Below, piece by piece: positions 12,951 to 26,108 of a DNA stretch of 64,000 nucleotides. Origin of the DNA: Theobroma cacao (taxonomy: Eukaryota; Streptophyta; Magnoliopsida; Malvales; Malvaceae). Within the stretch, counting starts at the first letter, position 1. Each line of letters starts with the position of its first letter. The notes under the pieces were generated by a model, which saw only the letters and a list, made by a program, of their open reading frames with translations, was not told where the DNA came from and did not search any database. The stretch covers positions 38,110,642 to 38,174,641 of the forward strand of contig NC_030851.1 of the NCBI RefSeq assembly GCF_000208745.1, read 5' to 3'. The translations under genes and the position numbers were made by a program.

Positions 12951-15383
12951 ATGAAGCACCACTACCGCCGCCACTTCCACCAAGTCATAACCGTTAACCA
13001 CCGCCACTATGCCACCAAATACATAGGCAAAATAACCTCAACTTCCCCAAGCGGCCGCATCCTCTCCGCCGAAGTCTCCACTCCTATCCTCCCCGCCGAC
13101 TCCCGCGGCTACCCAATCCCACGCCACCACCTCATCTGTAAAGCCACACATATCCTCACCAAATCCCCATCCGACCCTTTCCTCGATCTCTCCCAATACC
13201 TGTCCTCCCTCTCCCCAACGCTCACCACCACCGAAGCCTCCCTCATTCTCAAATCCCTAAACTGCCCTTCCCTTGCCTTAAGGTTCTTCCACTTTTGCCC
13301 GTCCCTTTCCCCCAATTTTCGCCACGACCCTTTCACCTACGCCCGCCTCTTCCTCATCCTTTCCAAATCATTGCGCCCCGATCGCTTCGACACCGTCCGG
13401 TCACTCCTCCACGACATGGAAAAATCCGGCACTCGTGGCAACATCTCCATCATCAATATCCTTATCGGTTTTTTCGGAAACACTGAGGATTTGGACACTT
13501 GTAAAATGCTAGTGAAGAAATGGGAGTTGAAGATGAACGCTTATACTTATAAGTGCCTGGTTCAAGCTTACTTAAGGTCACGCGACTCCGGGAAGGCGTT
13601 TTCAGTTTATGAGGAGATGAAGAGGAAAGGTTATAAATTGGATGTGTTTGGTTATAACATGTTGTTGGATGCTTTGGCAAAGGATGAAAAGGTTTGATTC
13701 TCTTATCTCTTCTTAAATTGATGTATATGTTCTTACTTCTTACAAATTTTATTTGGTTTTCTTGTGGTTATTGCTCAATTCTTTATTATTTGTACAGTTC
13801 TTTTTTGAGTGTGAGGAGTTTGACTCCATTGAGAATATTCGAAATTTTTTGGGTTTTTGGAGTAAGAGCATATTCTGAATTGATTGCAAAAGCGAAGTTT
13901 TTGATTGATTGGTGCTTGATGGTCGGAATTTATTGGGAGCATTTACCTCTGAATCCCATATATTTCTGTTTTCGAACTTCAACATTGTTATTTTGAGTGT
14001 GAAGTTGCTTAGCAGTAGTGTTAGTGGGGTACTTTTATTTCCTTTTAATAATTTTGAAAAATTCATAGGAAGGAAATGTTTCAATATAATTGCATTAATA
14101 TCAAGTTTTGATTTTGTTACTGAATGTATCAGTGTCATTGGCCCTGAAGTGATAATCTGATTTGCAGCATTTGGCAGGTTGATGAGGCATACATGGTTTT
14201 TGAAGACATGAGACGAAAGCATTGTGAGCCTGATGAGTACACATATACAATTATGATCAGATTGACCGGAAAACTTGGTAGATGTGATGAATCACTGAAA
14301 TTTTTTGATGAAATGATATCGAAGGGCTGTTCTCTTAATTTAATTGCTTATAATACAATAATTCAGGCACTAGCCAATGGGCGGATGGTTGACAAGGTTA
14401 TTAGCCTCTTCTGTAAAATGGTGGAGAAAGGTTGTTGGCCCAATGAATTTACATACAGTGTCATTCTAAATGTTCTGGTTGCAGAAGGGCAGCTTAATAA
14501 ACTAGATGAAGTTATTGAAGTATCAAAGAAATATGTGAGTAAGTCAATATATGCATATCTTGTAAGGACGCTGAGTAAGCTGGGTCATGCAAGTGAGGCG
14601 CACCGGTTATTTTGCAACATGTGGAACTTCCATGATAAGGGAGACAAGGATGCATATGTGTCAATGTTGGAAAGCCTGTGTAGTGCAGGTAAAACAACTG
14701 AGGCTCTGGACCTGCTCAGTAAGATTCATGAAAAGGGAATAAATACTGATACGGGCATGTATAACACAGTGGTTTCAGCACTTGGTAGATTAAAGCAAAT
14801 ATCCCATCTTCATGATCTTTATGAAAAGATGAAACAGCATGGCCCTTCGCCTGACATATTTACTTATAATATTCTAATCTCCAGCTTTGGACGGGCCGGG
14901 AAAGTTGACGAGGCTATTGAAATCTTTGAAGAACTTGAGAAAAGTGATTGTAAACCTGATATTGTATCCTATAATTCTTTGATCAATTGCCTTGGGAAAA
15001 ACGGTAATCTTGATGAAGCCCACATAAGATTCAAGGAGATGCAAGAGAAAGGATTAAATCCTGATGTTGTAACATACAGCACACTCATTGAGTGCTTTGG
15101 CAAAACAGATAAAGTTGAGATGGCTTGCGCATTATTTGATGAAATGCTTGCCGAAGGCTGCTATCCTAACATTGTGACATACAACATTTTGCTCGACTGT
15201 CTTGAGAAAAGTGGGAGGACTGCTGAAGCGGTGGATCTCTATGCAAAACTTAAGCAGCAGGGGTTAACACCTGATTCAATTACATATGCGGTGCTTGAAC
15301 GGCTGCAAAGTGGTCCACGGAAGAAATTCAAAGTTCGCAGGCAAAATCCTATTACTGGTTGGATTGTTAGCCCGCTGAGATGA
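12951..15383 (+). CDS. ABO5: Mitochondrial P-class PPR protein, ABO5/At1g51965-like
   Basis: Exons 12951-13691 and 14178-15383 join in phase 0 to 648 residues, close to the Arabidopsis protein (about 650). The N-terminus is basic and hydroxylated, as expected for a mitochondrial presequence, and contains the conserved block ATKYIGKITSTSPSGR. About a dozen 35-residue P-type PPR motifs follow (for example TYNILISSFGRAGKVDEA and VSYNSLINCLGKNGNLDEA). The single intron falls inside a repeat. Its acceptor region has two CAG sites 10 bp apart, and only the downstream one (exon start 14178) keeps frame. In Arabidopsis this family member (ABA OVERLY SENSITIVE 5) is needed for splicing of a mitochondrial nad2 intron. 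The same role here is inference from orthology. Exon 1 is unusually GC-rich compared with its surroundings. Confidence 0.9.
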
Positions 15384-17905
15384 TGGTGATGATTAAATTT
15401 TCAATGCATGACTACAAAAGGTTACCCATAAATTTTACCACTGTTCATTTGGTTAGCTAATTTGTGTTTTTTTTTTTTTACCTTATAAATCCCTTTATGA
15501 GTCAGAATTGAGAAAAAGGTTTCTAGAGCTGACCCTAAGTAGTTATTTTTTTATTGAAAGGTTGTAATTCATTAAAGGGCCATTGGCCAATAAAGAAGCT
15601 GAGGAGGTTTGATGTCTTTATGCAACACTGGGGGCATAATGAATTCAAACCTCTAGAATTCAAGTAATAGTATCTCTACTGAGCTGACCCTAAGTAGTTA
15701 CATATCTAGGCTAGGGTGAGTTGAGTTGTGTGCTTAGCTGGTTGGTTGGAGAAGCTGCTTAAGGGATGCATCTGGTTTAAATAATATTGTTACAGGGTAT
15801 CTAATTGGTTCTTGGTACATTGTGGATTAGTTTCATAGATAATGTACAATAAAGCACAAGGGGAGAAGATTTTACTTGTTTTGGCTCCTACTATGCTTGT
15901 TGGTTTGCTGCTAAGCTAGTGACAGCAGGGAGGGCCTCAATGGTGACACAAGCATTTCTATCTGAAATAAGGAGCCTGCTAGAAACCTTCTCTGATGATA
16001 TATCAAGGTTCATAATGCATTTGGCTTCTTAGAATGCTCTTCCCCTCCCCTCCCCGACCTTTTTCTTTGGATAAGCACTGTATCTGTTCTCAATCTGTAC
16101 CATATCTGTTTATTTGCAGATACATTTGAATTTGTGCCCCTTCCAATTTTATTAAAGGTTGGCATTCTGAATAACACTTACAAATTGCAATGAAGTTGTA
16201 GGATAGGGTTTTGAGATCCCCCCTTTGCAATCCTAAGTATCTTTCTTCTAGTTTAGTTCAAAAATATTCTTCGTTCTCAATTTTATATAGTGAAAATAAT
16301 AAAATTTAGTCATCCCCCTTTTTCCTCATCGTTCTTTTGTTAGGGCCATATCCAATGCATCTAGGTTTAGCCCATGAGTTCATGATGCATGGTTGCATGG
16401 CATATATAGCTTATTAAAACATGTATAGACCATTAGCATTGATCATTTTATTGTGCATATTTTATATAAAACATGTTTTATGTGGGTGCCTTTATGAAAT
16501 ATTGGAACTTCAGAATATTGTGGTTGGCAAGAACTGTTGACAAGTGATGATTTTCGTATTGTCATAAAATGGAGAAAATTAAGCTAGGCTCTTTTAATAA
16601 TCTCCCATCATTATAAGATTACATGCTGCTGCGAAATTTGTTCTTTTTGGCTAAGCATTGCATTGCAGCTAAATGTTGATTTTTTATTTTTTGTAGTTCT
16701 ACTGATGGACAGTTTGTTACTTATCATCGAAAGCAGGCTATTAAGATTCGTTCCTCAATATTTTAGCAGTGAAATTGAGTTATCATTTGGTCTCTCTTGA
16801 TTAGTTGTTTCTTGTCCAGTGCATGCACTGCATCCTTGTGTTAGCTTTCTAACACTAGACTTGGACTTAGCTGATGTTATAATTCTTCCCATGTCTTTGC
16901 TTTCGAACAGCGCCATTCCTGCACCGGATGAACCAAATGGACCCAAGATTCAAGGCAGAAACGTGATCCATCATCTGGCTTTACTTGTCATCAAGGTTCA
17001 TCGGGGAGACCATTAATTCATTATGTCTAGAACTTGGAATTTCCACCCGGTACCCAACCCTTCAACCCTCCTCTCTCCCTTCTTATCTAGGTATTGAGGC
17101 TGAGCACAAAAAGTACTTGTGGTAATCACCAAATACCAATATGTAATAATTAAATTAATAATAATAATAACAATAATTCTTAACTTAATTGCTACTTAAA
17201 AATACCCTTAATATAAACTGGCCCTTCTTGATTTTTATTCCTAGCCTCCCTCTCTAGAAAGAAAAGAATTGTACTATACTTAAAAGAAAATGGAAATGGA
17301 ATCACAACGTACGAATTATTGAATCAAATATTTAAGTGTAAATTAACTTTTAATTTGAAGAGAAGAATACGTATATAGATTATTAAATCAATCATTAAAA
17401 AATGCTTTCATTGCTTAATTACTATGCTGAGTTTGCATGCAAATTTTGACCCATGTGTCTAAACCTATGCAAACGTGTCTAAACATAAACGTAATATTCT
17501 TCCAACATTCCTGTGAGTTAAGCTATGATCACATGCATAAAATCCAAGAGGAAAAGCGGATGATCATATATACCGGTGCCCTAATGATACCATAATCCTC
17601 TATGATACAAAAGGAAGGAGTTGGAGATAAATTTTTTGGTATTTTTTAATGAATAAAAAAATTTATTTATTTATGAAATGATTTAATTTATGTAGTGGTG
17701 GATATTTTATTTTATTCTATTTTTTTGGTAAATACAACTTTATTTGAATTGATTTTTTCTTTTTAAGCATTTTCACCTTGTAATTAAGTATAATAATTTT
17801 TCCGATTTATTTCTTTTCTAAATAACAAATTTATAAGAAAATAAATAATAAAATGATAAACTAAAATAAGTAAAAAAAAATATCTTATTTCAATATGTAC
17901 AGCAT

Positions 17906-18933
17906 CAGGGGCGGTCCAATAAGTTCAAAAGCTTAAAGCGAAATATTTAAATGAGGTTTTTTTTTATTGAAATTAAAAAAAAATTATTAAAATTTTATTT
18001 TTCTAGCTTTTTGAAATGTAAAATTTTTAATTAAACTTTTACAATCAAATTCTTCTAATATTTCTTTTTCAATTGATAATATAGTCAATCCATTTAATCT
18101 TTCTTGATACATTGTTGATCTTAAATAAGATTTTATTAATTTTAGTTTTAAAAAACTTCTTTCTCCTGAAGCAACATTTACCAGAATTGTTAACATTATT
18201 CTAAAAATATTTAACTATTATAATTATTTTATATTTTTTAAATAGTTAATATAAAATCAACAATCAAATTTTTTAATACAAATAAATCAACTATCACATA
18301 AAATAAAAATAATATAACAGTATAATATAAATCTAAATTAAAGTAAAAAAGTCTGTAAAAATTAGAACAATAGTACCTAATTGTTGAATGTTTATTGCAA
18401 ATCGTAAATGAAGCTCACAACTTTATGAAGATAATAAAAAAACAAACTTTTTGTGTATTTTTTGGAGAAAAATTGAAGTTAAAGGAAGAAAGAGCAAATG
18501 AGAAAGAAAGATTTCAAAAGTAGATATTATACATTTAAAAAAATAATTAGTTTCATATATAGGAAAAAAATAGCTGTTGGAAATCATTAAATGTGTTGAT
18601 TGAAAATAAGAGAAATAAGTGAGAAAAAAAATAGCTGTTCGAAATGATTAAATACATGTAACTGTTAATTTATTAGAAATAAAATAATATAGTTGAAAAT
18701 TAATAGTATTCTACAAATAAAGAAATAATACAAAATTAAGATTTATTAGACACATAATTAAAAAAAGTAAAAGAATAAATAATTTGATAAATTATTTTTT
18801 ATTTTTATATTTTTTAATATAATTAATTATATTATAATTATTATGAAATCATACATCTTTTTTAAAATTGAGATCTTTCTAAATTAGAAGCTTAAAGCCC
18901 TTGCTTGGGTGGCTTCACCCTAAGGCCGGCCTG
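17906..18933 (-). mobile_element. Non-autonomous hAT transposon remnant
   Basis: The element starts CAGGGGCGGTCC and ends GGCCGGCCTG, giving short inverted termini (CAGG...CGG). It is flanked by 8-bp direct repeats TACAGCAT (17898-17905) and TACAGAAT (18934-18941), which differ at one base; 8 bp is the hAT target-site size. On the - strand, 17987-18196 encodes VASGERSFLKLKLIKSYLRS and IEKEILEEF, the C-terminal dimerisation region of hAT transposases of the plant zinc-finger MYM/TTF type. The rest of the transposase is gone and the interior is AT-rich, so it cannot move by itself. Confidence 0.85.
17987..18196 (-). pseudogene. hAT transposase C-terminal fragment
   Basis: A 69-codon fragment inside the hAT remnant. 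The ERSFLKLKLIKSYLRSTM and ERLNGLTILSIE blocks match the conserved hAT C-terminal dimerisation domain. The DDE catalytic region and zinc finger are absent, so this is a relic, probably not translated. Confidence 0.8.
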
Positions 18934-20916
18934 TACAGAATCAGTTGAACTCATGCACTAAAATAGACAAATCGTTCACCAGCCACCATGTGAACTTGCG
19001 GTGACGAATCAGTGGATGCATTTTGCATATGCTTTCAATTTTTGTTTACTGGCAAGCTGATACGGCGGCCAAGCCTTGGTGAGATTAATAATGTAAGCCA
19101 CAATTTCAACTCTAAATTTTAATTAAAACAATTTAATATTATTCATTGAATTATTCACAAATAGAAAAAAGATGATAAATAATAAATTTATAAACATATA
19201 TTTTTTATGAATAGTAAATTATGGGATTATCGAGACACTTAAAACATTATTATTATTATTATTAATTAGGCTGATTGAATTAGTTTAATTTTGACTAGGC
19301 ATCCGATGACTAATCTGTATAGGAAAGGCCAAGTCCTAAAAGCGTCGGCATCTCACAAAATTGTAGATAAGAGCTTTGGACTTCCATTTTCTCTTCAATT
19401 CTTTGTGATATTCTGCCCTTTGGTGGGTTTTCCTTCTTTACTTTCAGAATTGTCAACGCTTATTCATAATTGCAAATAAAGCGATTGGTGACATATCCAC
19501 AATATTAGGAGTCCATCCCTCCATTATTAGATGAACATATGTTTATATTTTTCCATTTTCATTATGTCCATTAGCAATCAATCCAAACATAAAAGATTTT
19601 AAGTTGTCAAATAAGGTTTTAGGATTGTGATAGAACTTTGATTTGATTTAGGAGAGATCTGTGGCCAAAAGGGCAAAACAAAACGCCTTGGTAGTGACTT
19701 AACCCTTTGTGGTCCACTTTTCCACTCTAGAAAAGCTTATAAGTTAGGTCAAATAGAATTTTTTTTATAAAGGAAAATGTTAATAGGTTCCTATTAACAC
19801 TAATTAAGGTGATATTTTTAAAAATAAATTTGTAACTAATGCATATTTTTTAAGCATAGTGAATTAAATTACAAAAAATATTTTAACTAATCTTAATCGG
19901 TATTTAGTATTTATAAGCACCCGTTAATCGGACCCTTATTTTTATAAAAACTAATGCAAACTCATATTCCAATTTTGAACTATTACTTGAAAATGATTAT
20001 GAAATGATTAATTGAGAATTAATCCAAAAATGGGCTTTTGTTCTCTTGGTTCAATGTATCTATTTATGTATTACTTTTCTCCACTTTTCCTCTCTCAAAT
20101 AGTCCTGCCTTGGAAAAGAAGGCAAGCCAGAGCCGGTTGAAGCTTAGTAATGGAGGCTGTTAAAATCCAAATATTCTTTTTCTTTTTTCATGTGACTTGT
20201 TTGTGGCCTAATGATGATCACTTAGAGAAACATTATCATGAACCTTAGATTCTCCAAATATTCTCCCATGTATATATGGTCAAACACACTACAATTGCTT
20301 ACAATGTTTTGCAACAAATGGAGAAGCAGAAACCTCAACTCAGCTTCATCATCTTGACTGTACATTTCAGCAATATATGTGTGGAAAATCATTTCGAAAA
20401 TGATTTCCATTGAAAAAAGGGGGATGCCATGTAATATAATCCATCAAATGTGAATCACATGAATCCATGACATCTTTAATTGCCCCAAAGGTTTCTGTTT
20501 CACAGGTCAAAACTCAAATGTTTAAAGCATATACAATAAGATTCCCTCTTGAACAAGGAAAATAAAAGACAGAGAAATCAAGAAAATTAATAAAAAAAAC
20601 ATAAAAATTTGAGTACTTCAATCATTTTCATACATTCAGAGATTCAAACATTCATAGAATGATTCACTTTATAAGCAGTAGGTTTTAGAAATGAGAAATG
20701 TGAACAGTATATTTTAATAACTATATAGTCTTATTATTATTTTTATTATAAAGTTAATCAAAAGGACTCGGGTTCCAGTTCGATAAGTACAAATTATTGA
20801 ATAATACATAAAGACAAAAAGGAGACACGATATACCCTACTTAAACCGAAGGAAACTGGCTTAGCAGGTTATGTGGCAAGTAGAATAATCTAGTTATTCT
20901 TAGAGCAAAAGACACC

Positions 20917-23449
20917 ATGGCATTGCTCCTTGTCTTGTTTCTTGCCAACATTCTAACACTTTCACAGGGATCATCACAACCGGCTCATGTCCACCGCCAG
21001 ATTCACCTCCTCCGGCCACAATCCGGTGCCGGGGGAGACCTTGTACCTGGTTTGTCATGCCTGAGCTGGCGACTCGGCGTGGAAACTAACAACATTATTG
21101 GGTGGAAAACTATTCCACAAGAGTGTGAAGGTTATGTAGGTCATTACATGTTAGGGAAGCAGTATCGGAAAGACTCCAAAGCAGTAGCGGACGAGGCTTT
21201 TCTCTACGCCCAAAGCCTGAAGCTGCCCAGAGACGGCAAAGACGTTTGGATCTTTGACGTAGACGAGACTACCCTCTCCAATTTGCCTTATTATGCTGAG
21301 CATGGATTCGGGTATGTAATCAGTCACTTCATTGTATATATTTTATCATATATATATATTATAAAAATCATTTTTACTTTGTCTGTGTAAAGAATATTAT
21401 AATAGTTTTGTAAGAAAAATATGAATTTAAAAAAAAATTGAAAATAATCTTCTTCTGATCAAATATGTGTCAGTCTTTTACTTATACAAGATTGATGCAG
21501 ATCTTTCAAAATATTACACTTAACTCATTAGTAGATATATGATTCTTTTATTTCAAGTGTAGAGTTTGAATTTTTCTTTTTCAATTTTTTTTTTAAAAAG
21601 GAACAATGCTTACACTGTTCATAATGTTTTCATAGTACTTAACAATGAAAGAATATTTTCATTTTCTCCTTAATTTCTCTCATCCTATTTTGATGAAAAT
21701 CTTAAACATAGATAATCTCTTATTAGATAATCTGATAACTTTAAATTACTAAATAATCTTAATGCTTATTGAACAAATAATAATGATAAATACGATTAAA
21801 TATATCGATTAACAATATTATTATTATCATTATAGAGAGAAGTGTAGTGTTTAGATTCAATCTTAGAATAATTTTCAACTAAATGAAGAGCCAATCGAAG
21901 TGTTATTATGTGGAACATGTGACTCCTTGACAGTTGAATATGAAACCATTTTAACCATTTTTTTTTCTTTTTTTGCTTTTGCTATGCCTGTGGGCGGCTG
22001 GTTTACAATCTTTTTCTCATTATTACTCCTCTGTGTTAATTAAAATTATAAAGAATAAGGCAAGTGTGGCCAGTCCATTATTAACTCTATGATGATGTAA
22101 AATCAATATTTAAGGTTAAACCCATTTCTTTTCTTCATCAATATCTGTATATACCTGGACAAGTTTTACCTAAAGATTCATAGAAAAAATTGGGTGAAAA
22201 GTAAAAAAAAAAAACAAAGCAAATGTTTTCTTCTTTTCCATTGGGTCCCCTTCCGTCCTCTTTACTTTTCTCTCCAGACAATCAGAGCCTCGTTTATCAA
22301 TTTGGCATTGTCGTTTTGCATTACTATATATATATATATATATTTGATTTTTGTCGAATTCTGTAGCATTTCATATCGTATTATTCAACTTTGTTGAAGT
22401 CTAGTTACATTTTGTACGAGCATGGAACACGTGACATAAATATTTTGGGCAGTGTGCCATGAAATACTATATGATAACGATATGTCGTAAATGCCTGAGC
22501 ATGCGAATCTTTACATATCTCATTAAGTATTCAATTCTCCAATTTCGAGGAGAGATTAGCAATCACAAGGCTAAATTATTACATTATTTATTTCTTTTCC
22601 ACATATATAATATAATAACATGAAAATTACGACGTGGGTTGGCTGGTCATGTTTAACTTTTTTGGGAAGGATAGAAAATTTTTTAAAAAATGAGTGATGA
22701 TATTTTAAATAGAATGATCCAAATGATTGAAAATATTTTTTTGTAATTTATTTAAATAATATAAATATTGAATTTTTATATAAAATATTTTATGTAAAAA
22801 CATTTCAAGACCGGAATATGTAATACATTTCTCTTTTTTCTTTTTGAATAATTAGATGGGTGATTTTGTTGAATAGTGTTGACATGAATGAAATTTTCAG
22901 GGTGGAGCCATACAATGCCACACTGTTCAATAAATGGGTAATGGAAGGCAAAGCTCCAGCTTTGCCTGAGAGTCTTAAGCTATACAAGAAGTTATTATCT
23001 CTTGGGATTAAGGCTGTTTTCATAACTGGAAGAGCAGAAGACCAAAGAAGTATAACAGCTACTAATCTAAAGAAAGTTGGATTCCACTCTTGGGAGAAGC
23101 TTATACTTAAGTAAGTTTAATTACTTAAAACCATTGCAAATTGTTCTTACTTTTATTGGTTGAAACTATATTGTCTCTAATCATAGACACAATGATCTAG
23201 CTCGTAAATAAATCAAATGTAAGAGACAATTACTTTTTGTATCTACTCGAACATGACATTCTTCATTGCAGGGAATCATCCTATTCAGGAAAAACATCAG
23301 TAGGATACAAATCCAATGAGAGAAAAAAGCTGGAGAAGAATGGGTACAAAATCGTTGGAAATATAGGTGATCAATGGAGTGATCTCTTGGGCACCTACAC
23401 TGGCAATCGGACGTTCAAGCTGCCAGATCCAATGTACTACATTAGCTGA
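20917..23449 (+). CDS. Acid phosphatase, HAD class B / vegetative storage protein-like
   Basis: Exons 20917-21311, 22901-23110 and 23272-23449 join (both introns phase 2) to 260 residues. A hydrophobic signal peptide (about residues 1-18, ending TLSQG) suggests secretion or vacuolar targeting. HAD motif I is IFDVDETTLSN, with the nucleophile Asp114 and Asp116 both present. Motif II lies in AVFITGRAED (about 170-179) and motif IV in IGDQWSDLLG. The conserved ECEGYVGHYMLGKQY and YYAEHGFG blocks match plant acid phosphatase 1 and VSP proteins. Soybean-type VSPs have lost the nucleophile Asp; here it is kept, so phosphatase activity is likely. VSP/APase genes are often wound- and jasmonate-induced, but nothing in the promoter proves that here. 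Intron 1 is 1.6 kb. Confidence 0.93.
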
Positions 23450-24787
23450 AGCTGAAGTTAAGAACTATGACAAAAATGTTGCTGCTCCTGCCCTTACGAA
23501 AACCCTATAGCTAGCTGGAACCTGTATTATCATTTCTTTACTACCTTATGTCTAGGGAAACTTGCAAAAGTTCAAGGTCTGGATTGATGCAACCCTTGTT
23601 AAGATAAAACTTGCTTGAGCTTTGTTTATTTTCTGAACCAAGTATTGGATATGTGTCCATGTTGCTTCGCTGTATTGGTCTTATAAGCCAGATCTTATGT
23701 TGTTTATGTCTCTTATGATATGTTATATTTTGCATGCAAAGCTTAATGCAATGTTAAACACTAGGTAGATATTGTACAAGTGTTAATCATGCATGTAGTG
23801 CATATATACTTGTATCTCTCTGCAGTTACTGCTACGCTCGATGTTTACAAAGTTACTTTCTCTTAACTTTGTTCTAAGTTCTCTGCATTATTGTTTTCAT
23901 AATCTTTAATGCTTTGAATATTTGTTTTAATATCAACCATAACACCCTTCAATTTGATTTAAATGTAATAAAAATGCAAGTCAAATAATTGTTGGCATCA
24001 CTCGAATTCCCGAACTGAAAAATCAAATTTTGATAATTTCTTTACTGTTGTTTGCACAAGAAAATTAATTATGATCTTGTCTCCGAAGGGGCAATAGACA
24101 ACTTAAAGATTGGTAGTATTTTGATAGGTACTAACCAAGAAAGGGAGATACTGGAAATAATTACATGATCTCCCCTGCATCGCATGGATTCAAGAACAAG
24201 TTCCCAAAAGTAACAGTAACAGCAAGGACAAAGATCAGTCCCTGTCCAAGTTCGAGCTCTAATATGCAGCTGCTTCGTATATTAACAAGCAGAAAGCATC
24301 TCAGCTGTCGAAACTGCAAAAGATACCATCCGAAATTTAATATAGTTGGAAAGGGAGAGAGATTCTGAAATGAAAGAAAATGTTTGCCGCTTCATGGGTT
24401 AGACACCAAAGAAACAGAATTCTTCCCTTTGTTAATGCTAAAAACCCTGTCCGGTTTTCTCGAGTGTAGATACCAAGTCTATTCTTTAACAAGGATCCTC
24501 ACATATCTTTCTTTCTGTCTTACTGTAATAGGAAACAGTCAATCCTCGTATTGACAAAAAAGGCAGACTTCTTCCTAGGAGTATACAAGAATATTCCAAG
24601 ACAAAAGAAGTCAATTCGGATCACTACAGATCAGACTCGTTGAAGATGGAAACCAACAAAATTTGTATCTAGGAATTCACGTTACACTTTGGCATTGAAG
24701 CATATATTTAAGCTAGAAGTTCACATCCCAATTTGACTTGTATAGGGAGATAGTTTTAATTTCTGACTAATTAACTAGACAATCACA
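23450..24787. other. Intergenic region between acid phosphatase and SABATH 3
   Basis: Holds the phosphatase 3' UTR and the SABATH 3 promoter. A 67-codon frame at 24165-24368 has no recognisable domain. A TATA-like TATATTTAA near 24702 lies about 85 bp upstream of the SABATH 3 ATG. Confidence 0.55.
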
Positions 24788-26108
24788 ATGCCGGAATCCT
24801 ATCCAATGAATGGGGGAAATGGCACCTACAGCTACACCCAAAACTCCTATTATCAGGTGGAAATTCCTTATTTTGAAATTCTCATTTGCTAGCATACTTA
24901 TATTTCTGTTGTAGTTGGTGCTTACCTGGTGCCCTGTATTTTTTAACTGTACAATTACATATTGCAGAAGACAGGTATAAATGTTGCGAAGAGGATGGTC
25001 AGTGAAGCAATTGGGGAGAAGCTTGACATCAATAACTTCTCTTCTGGTTCAAACTCATTTCGTATTGCTGATTTGGGGTGTTCAGTGGGACCAAATACCT
25101 TCACTACTATGCAGAATATAGTAGATGCTGTGCAGCACAAGTACCAATCCCAAGGCCTTGCTTCAAAATTTGCTGAATTTCAAGTGTTCTTTAATGATCA
25201 AGACTCCAATGATTTCAATACCCTCTTTACCTCCATGCCAAAGGAAAGGCCATACTATGCAGTCGGTGTACCAGGGTCTTTCTATGGCAGATTATTCCCA
25301 GAGTCTTTTGTACATTTCGTGAACTCCTCTTTTGCATTGCATTGGTTAAGTAGGGTGCCAGAAGAGTTGCTAGACAAAAACTCCCCTGCCTGGAATAAAG
25401 GGAGAATACACTATACAAATGCCTCTGATGCAGTAGTTGATGCTTATGCAGCTCAATTTACCAAGGACATGGAAGGCTTTTTGGATGCAAGGGCTAAAGA
25501 GCTTGTATCTGGAGGGATGATGGTAATAATCACACTAGGTTGCCCAAATGGGATGCCATATGCACACCTTGCAGCTGGGATAATGTTTGATTGCCTGGAA
25601 TCCTGCTTGAACGATATGGCAAAAGGGGTGAGTAACTCAACAGCTGTAATCTTTACTGAAAATATTGTAAAACCCAACAGTTGATTGCAATTGTGTTGAT
25701 AAAAGCTCACTAATAGATGCCCAAAAATTCCAAAAGATGTGAAACTGAAATGCTATTTAAACATTACAGGGATTATTAAGTGAAAATCAAGTTGATTCAT
25801 TCAACTTACCTGTTTATGCTCCCTCTCCCAAGGAGAAAACTGAGCTGGTGGAGAGAAATGGATGCTTTAGCATTGAGAGACTGGAGTTAACAAATTGGCG
25901 AACTGAGGCTGATCCCAGAGGTGATTTAAGAGCATGCGTGATGCATGTAAGAGCTGGCTTCGAGTCAATCATCCGCAAACATTTTGGAAATGATATTATA
26001 GATGATTTATTTGAACGGCTTCTTAAGGAAGTCAAGGAATCCTTCCACTTGATTCAGTCAAGCTACATGGGAGGAACTCAGTTATCTGTTATTTTGAAAC
26101 GCAAATGA
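24788..26108 (+). CDS. SABATH-family carboxyl methyltransferase 3 (3 exons)
   Basis: Exons 24788-24856, 24968-25627 and 25770-26108 join in phase 0 to 355 residues. This is the most compact copy, with introns of only 111 and 142 bp. Exon 1 starts MPESYPMNGGNGTYSYTQNS, the standard signature. The SAM loop is ADLGCSVGPNTF, then NDQDSNDFNTLF, GVPGSFYGRLFP and SFALHWLSRVP (His at the salicylate-Met position). Exon 3 runs from GLLSENQVDSFNLPVYAPS to ILKRK. Compared with SABATH 1 and 2, exon 3 has a divergent segment WRTEADPRGDLRACVMHVRA. All splice sites are canonical and the gene looks intact. It sits 1.27 kb upstream of SABATH 4, its likely nearest relative. The substrate is not predictable from sequence alone. 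Confidence 0.93.

Larger units (their letters stand above)
15384..20916. other. 5.5 kb gap between the ABO5-like and acid phosphatase genes
   Basis: No confident gene. It contains the 3' flank of the PPR gene, an open frame of about 58 codons at 15855-16032 without a good start or known domain, and a short open segment at about 16819-17016 preceded by a splice-acceptor-like sequence. The hAT remnant lies at 17906-18933 and a TTA microsatellite at about 19243-19264. The last part holds the promoter of the phosphatase gene. Confidence 0.55.

Noticed and set aside
13694..14222. Open frames on both strands in the middle of the ABO5-like gene
   Set aside because: They lie in the 486-bp intron. 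Splicing 13691 to 14178 restores an unbroken PPR array of the expected length.
16755..17016. Possible exon after an acceptor-like CAG near 16911
   Set aside because: Only about 35 codons (AIPAPDEPNGPKIQ...) with no recognised family and no partner exon.
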